A stretch of 5,291 bases of DNA, taken from assembly GCA_027019885.1 (NCBI GenBank), contig JALUWC010000559.1, positions 1 through 5,291 on the forward strand, in the 5' to 3' direction. This document shows, in pieces, positions 1 to 5,280 of the stretch (position 1 is the stretch's first letter; every line of letters starts with the position of its first letter). This DNA comes from Geoglobus sp. (GTDB taxonomy: Archaea > Halobacteriota > Archaeoglobi > Archaeoglobales > Archaeoglobaceae). The notes beneath the pieces are model-generated. The model searched no databases, was not told the origin of the DNA, and saw only the letters and a program-made list of their open reading frames with translations. A program made the translations under genes and the position numbers.

Positions 1-290
1 TCGTCAAGATAACGCCCATGCTGGCAACGATCCTTTCCAAGTGGGCTTCTGAGATCATCTACGGTTTGTATTTCAGGAAAATGAGCTTTAACGATTTAAA
101 GAGAGTGCTCCCGATCAGCTCAAGAGTTCTTTCCGACAAGCTCAAGGCTCTTGAGGAAAAAGGCATCGTTTCAAGGGTGGTTGAGGGAAGCAGACCTCCT
201 AGGGTTTACTATGAGCTCACAGACTTTGGGAAAAGGATAGCTTTGTCTCTTGTTCCATTAATTATGAGTGTCAAGAATTTAACAGTTTAA
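1..290 (+). CDS. HxlR-family winged helix-turn-helix regulator, 5' partial
   Basis: This is a transcriptional regulator of the HxlR (MarR-like winged-helix) family, which binds DNA as a dimer. The frame is open from position 3 to the window edge, and HxlR proteins normally carry about 20 residues before the KW motif, so the true start is probably upstream and the ATG at 18 is probably internal. Counting from that ATG, a KW pair lies at residues 8-9. The helix-turn-helix follows (SFNDLKRVLPISSRVLSDKL, about residues 23-42), then the LKALEEKGIVSR recognition/wing region, and then the wing signature PPRVYYELTDFGKRI near residues 60-74, which is the strongest family marker. No cysteine or other obvious sensor residue is visible in the part present. 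It lies 85 bases upstream of the hemerythrin-domain gene on the same strand, and may control that gene or itself through the half-sites in the gap (inference). The family call is secure; the ligand is unknown. Confidence 0.88.
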   Translation, partial: VKITPMLATILSKWASEIIYGLYFRKMSFNDLKRVLPISSRVLSDKLKALEEKGIVSRVVEGSRPPRVYYELTDFGKRIALSLVPLIMSVKNLTV

Positions 291-324
291 ATCATAATAA
301 ATAATTTAGAGAACCGAAAATCTT

Positions 325-360
325 AGTGAACAGTGTTAAATACACTCTTTTCACAGTGTT
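325..360 (+). promoter_or_regulatory. Promoter/operator region of the hemerythrin-domain gene with repeated AGTGT half-sites
   Basis: The half-site AGTGT occurs at 332-336, inverted as ACACT at 342-346, and direct again at 355-359, with a near copy AGTGA at 325-329. The first two form AGTGTTAAATACACT, a 5-base inverted repeat around a TTAAAT core. An outer pair GTGAA (326-330) and TTCAC (350-354) encloses it. The octamer ACAGTGTT is repeated at 330-337 and 353-360. The TTAAATA at 336-342 could be the TATA box, which would put transcription start near 362-366. The arrangement fits a dimeric repressor overlapping the promoter; the HxlR protein next door is a natural candidate (inference). Confidence 0.45.
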
Positions 361-364
361 TAAT

Positions 365-371
365 GAGGTGA
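365..371 (+). promoter_or_regulatory. Ribosome binding site of the hemerythrin-domain gene
   Basis: GAGGTGA lies four bases before the ATG at 376 and is a strong Shine-Dalgarno sequence that fixes this start. It is the only intact gene in the window with a clear ribosome binding site; the others look leaderless. Confidence 0.75.
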
Positions 372-375
372 AAGT

Positions 376-1380
376 ATGGAAGAACTGAAAAATGTAAAAA
401 TTATTACAACCCTGGATTTAAGAGACATACCACCGTTTGAGAGGCATGACAAAATACTGGATCTCTGGAACTCCCTTAAAGTTGGAGAGGGGATCAGAAT
501 AATAAATGACCATGAACCAAGACCATTACACTATATGTTCCTTGCAGAATACCCTGAGCAGTTTGAGTGGAGTTATGAGAAAAAAGGACCAAAAGACTGG
601 ATCTTTGTGATTACAAGAATTTCAATTGATGAAAGAGATAAAGCTGAAAAGGTTAAAAAGCTGTTGAGGGATTTAAAAAGCGTTGAAGATCTTGGAAAAC
701 TCAAGGATGAAGCTAAGGACATTTTGAGGAGCATTTCGCCATCTGAGCTTGCTCTGATTGAGCAGGAAATGATCCATGAAGGTGTTTCAAGAGAAGAAAT
801 GAAAAAGCTATGCGATGTTCATCTGGAAATTTTGAGAGAAGCTCTGGAAAGCACAGAAGTTGAGGTTGAACCTGGGCATCCAATACACACAATGATGGAG
901 GAGCACAAGATGATTCTCGGATTTCTCGACAGGCTTAAAGAGGTGCTTGAGAGCCTTGATAAAGCTGAGAGCTTTGATGAGGTCAGGGAGGATGTGGAGT
1001 TCCTGATTCACATTTCAGAGCATTTGGTGGAAGCGGACAGGCATCACAAGAGAGAGGAGGATGTGCTGTTTCCGGCAATGAAAGAGCATGGAGTTGTTGA
1101 ACCTCCAGAAATCATGAAGGAAGAGCATGACGAAATGAGACCGAGAAAGAAGGAGCTGTATGAAACTGCTAAAAGCTGGGAGAGCTTTGATTATGATGAG
1201 TTCAGAAAGAAAGTAAAGGAGCTTGCTGAATACATTATCGAGGAACTGCCAAAGCACATATACAAGGAGGACAGAATCCTGTATCCTCTTGCAGTCCAGA
1301 CGATACCTGAAAAGCTCTGGGATGAGCTGAAGAGGAAATGCGACGAGATAGGCTACTGCTGTTTCACACCTCAGCATTAA
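376..1380 (+). CDS. DUF2249-DUF438-hemerythrin domain protein
   Basis: A 334-residue soluble protein with three domains. Residues about 10-82 are DUF2249 (LDLRDIPPFERHDKIL, then NDHEPRPLHY with His46 and His52). Residues about 86-160 are a DUF438-type helical segment (SPSELALIEQEMIHEGV, KLCDVH). Residues about 165-315 are a hemerythrin/HHE four-helix bundle. Likely di-iron ligands are His168, His171, His177, His216, His223/His224 (HHKREEDVLFPAM, with Glu227 or Glu228), His251 in EEHDEM, and His294 with Glu298 in HIYKEDRILYP. The tail has a vicinal Cys pair (Cys328-Cys329). Hemerythrin-like proteins of this kind bind O2 or NO, or act in repair of oxidised iron-sulfur centres (family knowledge). 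A role in oxygen or nitrosative stress in an anaerobe is inference. It has a good Shine-Dalgarno and its own promoter, and follows an HxlR regulator. Confidence 0.88.
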   Translation: MEELKNVKIITTLDLRDIPPFERHDKILDLWNSLKVGEGIRIINDHEPRPLHYMFLAEYPEQFEWSYEKKGPKDWIFVITRISIDERDKAEKVKKLLRDLKSVEDLGKLKDEAKDILRSISPSELALIEQEMIHEGVSREEMKKLCDVHLEILREALESTEVEVEPGHPIHTMMEEHKMILGFLDRLKEVLESLDKAESFDEVREDVEFLIHISEHLVEADRHHKREEDVLFPAMKEHGVVEPPEIMKEEHDEMRPRKKELYETAKSWESFDYDEFRKKVKELAEYIIEELPKHIYKEDRILYPLAVQTIPEKLWDELKRKCDEIGYCCFTPQH

Positions 1381-1400
1381 AAGCATCCGAGCAAAAGAGT

Positions 1401-1414
1401 AATAATCTATTATT
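1401..1414 (+). promoter_or_regulatory. TATA-like promoter element for the LLM oxidoreductase
   Basis: AATAATCTATTATT is a perfect 6-base inverted repeat around CT, centred about 21 bases before the ATG at 1429. There is no Shine-Dalgarno between it and that ATG, only T-rich sequence, so a leaderless or nearly leaderless transcript is likely. The symmetry may be incidental to the AT-rich box. Confidence 0.4.
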
Positions 1415-1417
1415 TGA

Positions 1418-1428
1418 TTTTTTATTTT
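1418..1428 (+). terminator. Oligo-T terminator after the hemerythrin-domain gene
   Basis: T6 at 1418-1423 followed by A and T4 at 1425-1428, 38 bases after the stop at 1380. Archaeal RNA polymerase terminates at such T runs without needing a hairpin. It lies immediately before the next start codon, so termination of one gene and initiation of the next would be packed into about 30 bases. Confidence 0.4.
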
Positions 1429-2475
1429 ATGATCAAGTTCGGGCTTCAGCTACCACATGACCCGATTGACCTCATATTCGATTCTGCACTTCTGGCTGAA
1501 AAGCTTGGTTTCAATTCCGTTTTCACACCCGATCATCTTGTTGGTATTGGCATAAGACAGTGGGATTCATTTGAAGCTTTCACGCTCTTGGGTGGAATAG
1601 CAAAAATAACGGAGAAGGTTACGCTCGGAACATGTGTGAGCGATATTTTGAGAAAGCATCCGGCAGTTATTGCTCAGTCAGCGATGACTCTTGATTATAT
1701 AAGCAATGGGAGGGCAATTGTTGGACTTGGAGCAGGTGAAGGGATGAATCTAATCCCTTATGGCATATCAGCTGAAAAACCTGTTTCAAAGCTGAAAGAA
1801 GGGGTTGAGGTAATAAGAAAGCTTCTCTACGAAGATGAAGTTAGCTATGAGGGAAGATTTTTCAGGCTTGATAAAGCTTTTATTTTGCCAAGACCACTCA
1901 GAAAGATACCTCTGTGGATAGCTGGAAATTCTCCAAAGACCATGCTGATCACGGCGCAATTCGGGGATGGCTGGATTCCAACGGCAACAATGGGAGAGAA
2001 GAAATACAGAGAGAACCTTCAGATTATAGGGGGAAATGCTCGAAGATATGGAAGGAACCCGGACGATATAGAGCCTGCACTTTTTACCTATACCGTTGTT
2101 GAGGAAAAATATGAAGATGCGAGAAAGCTCATTGAACTTCCGGCAAAGGCTGTGGCTCTGTTATCCCCCTTCAGAAAAAAGTTTCTTGATGAGATCGGAA
2201 TTGATGAAAAGGAGCTTGATTTTCCTCATCTGATGAAGTTCGCCTTTAACAAAGAGAATGTAAAAAAGCTTCTTCAGTGGGCTGAGAAAATACCTTTTGA
2301 AGCTGTTGAGAATAGATACATTTTTGGCTCTCCGGATGAGGTTACAGACAGGCTTGCAGGATTTGTTGAGGCTGGAGCAAGACATATAGTTCTCACACCT
2401 CTTGTCCAGCATAAGCATTACACGAGAAATGTGAGAATGATCGCTGAAAGGGTTATACCATATTTCATCGAATAA
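1429..2475 (+). CDS. LLM-class flavin/F420-dependent oxidoreductase
   Basis: A 348-residue bacterial-luciferase-like (PF00296) TIM-barrel oxidoreductase. The archaeal members nearest in style (methylene-H4MPT reductase, F420-dependent secondary alcohol dehydrogenase) use coenzyme F420, so hydride transfer to or from F420 is likely; the substrate cannot be told. Visible motifs are MIKFGLQLPHD at the N-terminus (first strand), TPDH at 33-36, LGTCVSD at 66-72 (the usual non-prolyl cis-peptide region), KHPAVIAQSAMTLDYISNGR at 76-95, the phosphate-binding GLGAGEG at 99-105, IAGNSP at 164-169, GDGWIP at 179-184 and the C-terminal GSPDEVTDRL at 300-309. Length is normal for the family. The ATG at 1429 is chosen over an in-frame TTG at 1414 because it gives the usual MxFGLQLP opening and lies at leaderless distance from the TATA-like element. 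Confidence 0.88.
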   Translation: MIKFGLQLPHDPIDLIFDSALLAEKLGFNSVFTPDHLVGIGIRQWDSFEAFTLLGGIAKITEKVTLGTCVSDILRKHPAVIAQSAMTLDYISNGRAIVGLGAGEGMNLIPYGISAEKPVSKLKEGVEVIRKLLYEDEVSYEGRFFRLDKAFILPRPLRKIPLWIAGNSPKTMLITAQFGDGWIPTATMGEKKYRENLQIIGGNARRYGRNPDDIEPALFTYTVVEEKYEDARKLIELPAKAVALLSPFRKKFLDEIGIDEKELDFPHLMKFAFNKENVKKLLQWAEKIPFEAVENRYIFGSPDEVTDRLAGFVEAGARHIVLTPLVQHKHYTRNVRMIAERVIPYFIE

Positions 2476-2489
2476 CGGAGATTCACTTG

Positions 2490-2582
2490 GTGAGAGATAA
2501 AGAATTACGTTTTTACAGTACTCTTAAAAAATTGAGAAGCATCAAGCTGGGAACAATCAAAAAATTGGTCAGAAACAAATAG
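2490..2582 (+). CDS. Possible very small basic protein (30 aa), uncertain
   Basis: A GTG-started frame, too short for most gene finders, fills most of the gap between the LLM gene and the dehydrogenase. It encodes 30 residues with about 12 Lys/Arg, including two KKL triplets that account for the repeated AAAAAATTG at 2526-2534 and 2559-2567. A GGAG at 2477-2480 lies nine bases before the GTG (a TTG sits immediately upstream at 2487), just after the LLM stop, so translation coupling is possible. No family is recognised. It may equally be chance or the tail of a decayed gene. Its stop overlaps the proposed TATA element of the dehydrogenase, which argues slightly against a real gene. Confidence 0.2.
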   Translation: MRDKELRFYSTLKKLRSIKLGTIKKLVRNK

Positions 2583-2588
2583 TTTATG
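2580..2588 (+). promoter_or_regulatory. TATA-like element for the medium-chain dehydrogenase
   Basis: TAGTTTATG, preceded by A-rich sequence (AAACAAA) that could serve as the BRE, is centred about 29 bases before the ATG at 2613. No Shine-Dalgarno precedes that ATG, so initiation is probably leaderless. The alternative ATG at 2586 lies inside this element and is therefore unlikely to be the start. Confidence 0.4.
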
Positions 2589-2612
2589 AAGTTGAAGTTT
2601 CTACAAAATTTT

Positions 2613-3593
2613 ATGAAAGTTGCGGTTCTTAAAGCCCCTGAGAGGATAGAATTCGAGGAAAGAGATACACGAGAACCGGACTCCAATGAAGTTATTGTGA
2701 AAGTTCTGCATGCCGGTATAGCAGGAACGGACCTCAGAATTTATAAGGGCATTCTGAAACCAAAGCTTCCTTTGGTTTTGGGACAGGAACTCGTTGGAAA
2801 GGTGAAAGAAACCGGTGACATGGTGGATAACATCTCCGAGGGCGACACGGCTGTAATTGAGCCTGTGCTTAGATGTAGCAGGTGTGAATACTGCCTTTCT
2901 GGAAGGTACAATCTGTGTGAGGGACTTGAAGTTTTGGGAGTTACAACTGATGGTGGGTTCGCTGAAGAGATTGTGCTACCCGAATATATGCTACACAGAA
3001 TACCCGAGGGGATCGATATTAAAGATGCTGTTTTGGTCAATCCAGCCGCAGTGGCTTTTTATGCAGTTAAAAAGGCAAAGATATCGTTTGACGAGAAGGT
3101 TGCGGTTTTGGGGGGAGGTCCCATAGGACTCTCTGCTGTTCAGTTTGCTTTAAGACAGGGAGCAGAGGTTGTGCTTGTTGAGCCTGAAGAGTACAGAAGG
3201 CATTTTGCCGAGAGACACTTTAATGTGGAGACTTTATCTCCTGAGGATGCAGATGATCTCTCAGGCAAAATCGATGCTGTAATTGAAGCTTCTGGGAACC
3301 CCGAAGCTATAGGTTCAGCCACTGAGATTGTCAAGAGGGGAGGCAGGATTGCGGTTGCAGGAGCGTTTGGTGCTGAAAGCAAACTGAATTTCTCGCTTAT
3401 TGTTAGAAAGGACATTGAAATGCATGGAGTATGGCTGTATCCAAATATATTCAAAAGAGTAATCGGAGTATTGGATAGAGGAAAAATAAACCTCCAACCA
3501 TACATCACTCATGAATTTGAGTTTGAAGAAATAGAAAATGCCTTCAAAACAGCTTTGACTGAAGGAGCAATCAAGGTTCTACTTGAATTTTGA
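2613..3593 (+). CDS. Zinc-type medium-chain dehydrogenase lacking catalytic zinc ligands
   Basis: A 326-residue MDR-superfamily oxidoreductase of the alcohol/threonine/sorbitol dehydrogenase type. Numbering is from the ATG at 2613, which gives the usual MKVAVLKAPE opening. The structural zinc lobe is intact: Cys88, Cys91, Cys94 and Cys102 in CSRCEYCLSGRYNLC. The Rossmann fold is present (VAVLGGGPIGLSAVQFAL, about 163-180), with Glu190 at the end of strand 2 suggesting NAD(H) over NADP(H). The catalytic zinc site is not normal. The Cys of the usual GIC(G)(T/S)D motif is Ala37 (GIAGTD), the His of GHE is Gln58 (GQE), and the Glu common in EP-A-VA is Asn143 (NPAAVA). Glu59 and Asp40 are kept. 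The frame is intact with good codon use, so this is probably a functional enzyme with altered chemistry and not a pseudogene (inference). Substrate unknown. Confidence 0.87.
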   Translation: MKVAVLKAPERIEFEERDTREPDSNEVIVKVLHAGIAGTDLRIYKGILKPKLPLVLGQELVGKVKETGDMVDNISEGDTAVIEPVLRCSRCEYCLSGRYNLCEGLEVLGVTTDGGFAEEIVLPEYMLHRIPEGIDIKDAVLVNPAAVAFYAVKKAKISFDEKVAVLGGGPIGLSAVQFALRQGAEVVLVEPEEYRRHFAERHFNVETLSPEDADDLSGKIDAVIEASGNPEAIGSATEIVKRGGRIAVAGAFGAESKLNFSLIVRKDIEMHGVWLYPNIFKRVIGVLDRGKINLQPYITHEFEFEEIENAFKTALTEGAIKVLLEF

Positions 3594-3791
3594 TGTCTCC
3601 CTTCTTGAGTGCCTTTTTTAGTTTTGGTATCCAAACTCCTTTTTGCACGCTTCTTCTTGGGGTATTCTCCCTGTAAGTAGATCTAAATGCTGATTTGTAA
3701 AATTTATCGGGATGTGTCTCTTCACATAGCTTGGGGGGCGATTATCGGAGTTAATACTCTGATAGTCTCTACCACAACCTTTCCAGCTCAT
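3571..3791 (-). pseudogene. Possible frameshifted small gene, unknown family
   Basis: The gap after the dehydrogenase shows two protein-like frames on the minus strand. From an ATG at 3791 (reading downward) one frame runs 57 residues to a TAA at 3618-3620 (MSWKGCGRDYQSINSDNRPP at its start, HLDLLTGRIPQEEACKK near its end). A second frame, open from 3741 but with no ATG, ends at a TGA at 3571-3573 and reads GVWIPKLKKALKKGDIKIQV near its end. One extra base in the A5 run (plus-strand T5, 3640-3644) would join them into about 73 residues reading EEACKK-GVWIPKLKK. Its 3' end overlaps the last 23 bases of the dehydrogenase gene tail to tail. No family is recognised. It may be a gene decayed by one deletion, a sequencing error, or chance. 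Confidence 0.3.
3614..3619 (+). terminator. Oligo-T terminator after the dehydrogenase
   Basis: A run of six T beginning 21 bases after the TGA at 3591-3593 fits an archaeal T-run terminator on the plus strand. On the minus strand the same bases lie within the possible small gene, so the run may also be only coding sequence (Lys codons) of that gene. Confidence 0.3.
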
Positions 3792-3833
3792 CTCACGAAT
3801 GATTATTTCAATTCTTGAACAGCTTAGAAACTA

Positions 3834-3860
3834 AAATTTTTATTTTTTAATGACCTTTAA
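3834..3860 (+). promoter_or_regulatory. AT-rich promoter region of the AhpD-like gene
   Basis: AAAATTTTTATTTTTTAA and following bases form the most AT-rich patch of this gap, roughly 20-35 bases before the ATG at 3870. It fits a TATA region for that gene, and lies between it and the divergent minus-strand frame starting at 3791, so it could serve both. No Shine-Dalgarno precedes 3870. Confidence 0.35.
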
Positions 3861-3869
3861 ATGTTTTCA

Positions 3870-4490
3870 ATGCAGACAACTCCTGAGGAAAAAAGAAAAG
3901 AACTCGAAAATTATTTTAGAAAGAGATTTGGCAAAACATACCAGAATTTTACAGAGTTTACATGAAAACTCCTGAATTCCTGGAGAAATTCATAGCATTC
4001 AGGGACTCACTAATGAAAGGTGGAACGCTATCCAAAGGGTTCAAGGAGAAGATCGCATATCTTGTTTCGGTGTTGAATGAGTGCGATGCATGCATTATCG
4101 CTTACAGAAAACACCTTAAGGAGTTCGGGTGTGGAGTTGAAGTGGAGGCTATAGAGGATCTGAAATTTGATGATCTTGATGAGAAGGAGTCAATAGCAAT
4201 TAACGCAGCCTATGAAGTCGTTAAAAACGAAAAAATATATACTCCAGTGAAAATCTACCTTCAAGGAGAGGAGGTTGTGAGATTTAAGCTCTTTTACACC
4301 TTTGATGTACCTCCGGAAAAGGAGACTGCTTCGGGGTCAACCACCTGGAAGAGGCGCTCCACAGTCTCGTGGTGACGCTTATGCGCAGGCATCCGGAGCT
4401 CAATCAGGGAAGGTAAACACATGGGAGGAATGTAATCTTGATATGAAGGTTGTGGAGAGGTGTGTGAACCTGACAGAAGGTGAGATGTAA
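3870..4490 (+). pseudogene. Broken carboxymuconolactone decarboxylase/AhpD-like gene
   Basis: Protein-like sequence runs through this stretch but changes frame. Frame from 3870 reads MQTTPEEKRKELENYFRKRF and stops at 3963-3965. From about 3932 the next frame reads NIPEFYRVYMKTPEFLEKFI, aligning with the AhpD N-terminal helices, and continues to 4375. This open piece (ATG 3962, 137 aa) holds the CxxC motif NECDACIIAYRKHLKEFG and FDDLDEKE, typical of the AhpD-like alkylhydroperoxidase/decarboxylase fold; the His usually four residues after the second Cys is Tyr. Near 4310-4312 sense moves to a frame reading GVNHLEEALHSLVVTLMRRH (stop 4414-4416), and near 4405-4412 to one ending NTWEECNLDMKVVERCVNLT (stop 4488-4490). 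Each change equals one missing base, and the composite would be about 207 residues. After about residue 120 it no longer looks like AhpD, so a fusion of two remnants is possible. The 137-aa piece may still be expressed. Confidence 0.55.
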
Positions 4491-4525
4491 AAATGGCAGC
4501 AATTTTGCGACCATAGATAATGTAA

Positions 4526-4535
4526 TTTATATATA
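4526..4535 (+). promoter_or_regulatory. TATA box of the racemase-family gene
   Basis: TTTATATATA is close to the archaeal TATA consensus. Its centre is about 28 bases before the ATG at 4559, so transcription would begin at or within a few bases of the start codon. No Shine-Dalgarno is present, so the mRNA is probably leaderless. This is the clearest promoter in the window. Confidence 0.65.
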
Positions 4536-4558
4536 CTCTCTCAAACATTCCAAAACCC

Positions 4559-5254
4559 ATGCCAAAACATATTGGTATTGTTGCCTGCAGTTCTGAAGGA
4601 GCAGCTCTCTGCTACCGCACAATCTGTCTGGAAGGAGCAAAATATCTTGGAAAGCATGCCCATCCTGAAGTTGCCATGCACAACTATCCTCTGAGCGAGT
4701 ACATGAGGTACATTGAGACTGATGACTGGGAGGGAGTTGCGGATCTGATGGTCTCTTCAGCAAAGAAGCTTGCAAAGGCAGGGGCTGATTTTGTCATATG
4801 CCCTGACAACACCATCCATCAGGCGTTTGATCTTGTGGTTGAGAGATCACCCATCCCATGGCTCCACATAGCTGAGGAGGTTGCGAAGGAGGCAGTAAAA
4901 AATAGATTCAGGAAGCTGGGAATTCTGGGAACACGCTATCTTGTTGAAAGTTCTGTGTATCCTGAAAAGCTTGAGACATTTGGCATTGATTACATCCTTC
5001 CTGAGCCGAAAGAGAGGGAACAAATAAACAACATAATTTTTGACGAGCTTGTCAACGGAATTTTGCTGAATAAGTCAAGAAACTACTTCGTGGAGGTTAT
5101 TGAAAGACTGAAAGAGAATGGCTGTGATGCTGTGGTTCTTGGCTGTACAGAGATTCCTCTGATTATAACTCCCGAAGTCTCTCCCTTACCTGTCCTTGAC
5201 TCAACAAGAATTCTGGCGAGAGCGGCACTGAAAAAAGCTGTGGGAAAAGAATAA
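4559..5254 (+). CDS. Aspartate/glutamate racemase-family protein with non-canonical active site
   Basis: A 231-residue cytosolic protein of the Asp/Glu/hydantoin racemase superfamily, full length for the family. Classical PLP-independent members interconvert L- and D-amino acids with two cysteines, one per domain. Here the second is present (Cys196 in VVLGCTEIPLI). The first, usually xCNTxH, is Asp83 in CPDNTIHQAFD (residues 81-91); a different Cys lies two residues earlier (Cys81). Other family marks are HIGIVACSSEGA at 4-15, PWLHIAEEVA at 100-109, the domain-two KLGILGTRYLVESSVY at 119-134 and PVLDSTRILARAAL at 211-224. An Asp in this position may define a racemase subfamily with restricted stereospecificity, or a different reaction (inference). 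The E. coli YgeA racemase is known to have a non-Cys residue (Thr83) here. The start at 4559 is supported by the TATA box. Confidence 0.87.
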   Translation: MPKHIGIVACSSEGAALCYRTICLEGAKYLGKHAHPEVAMHNYPLSEYMRYIETDDWEGVADLMVSSAKKLAKAGADFVICPDNTIHQAFDLVVERSPIPWLHIAEEVAKEAVKNRFRKLGILGTRYLVESSVYPEKLETFGIDYILPEPKEREQINNIIFDELVNGILLNKSRNYFVEVIERLKENGCDAVVLGCTEIPLIITPEVSPLPVLDSTRILARAALKKAVGKE

Positions 5255-5280
5255 AGATTAAATCTTCAATTTTACTGAAG
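5254..5280 (+). terminator. Possible terminator after the racemase-family gene
   Basis: Directly at the stop codon lies AAGATTAAATCTT (5254-5266), a 6-base inverted repeat around one A. An overlapping alternative stem CTTCA/TGAAG (5264-5268 with 5276-5280) has a T-rich loop containing T4 (5270-5273). The two stems share bases and could not form together. The T run is short for an archaeal terminator, so the call is weak. Confidence 0.25.

Noticed and set aside
1015..1386. Minus-strand open frame of 123 residues opposite the hemerythrin domain.
   Set aside because: It is antisense to a well-conserved coding region, has no promoter or ribosome site, and reads as low-complexity hydrophobic sequence.
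1414..1428. TTG at 1414 as start of the LLM oxidoreductase, adding five residues (MIFYF).
   Set aside because: The extra residues come from the T-run, there is no Shine-Dalgarno before the TTG, and the ATG at 1429 gives the family's normal N-terminus.
2586..2612. ATG at 2586 as start of the dehydrogenase, adding nine residues.
   Set aside because: It lies inside the likely TATA element, and the family normally begins with the first strand MKVAVLKAP found at 2613.
3140..3508. Minus-strand open frames opposite the dehydrogenase.
   Set aside because: They are shadows of the Rossmann domain; the plus-strand frame carries all family motifs.
3932..3938. Programmed -1 frameshift at GCAAAACATA in the AhpD-like gene.
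   Set aside because: The bases do not form a standard X XXY YYZ slippery heptamer in the reading frame, no clear stimulatory structure follows, and further breaks downstream favour decay or sequence error.
4302..4490. A 62-residue plus-strand open frame as an independent gene.
   Set aside because: Its first two thirds (Gly/Arg/Gln-rich) is out of frame with the convincing GVNHLEEALHSL sequence; only its tail looks coding, as the last piece of the broken gene.
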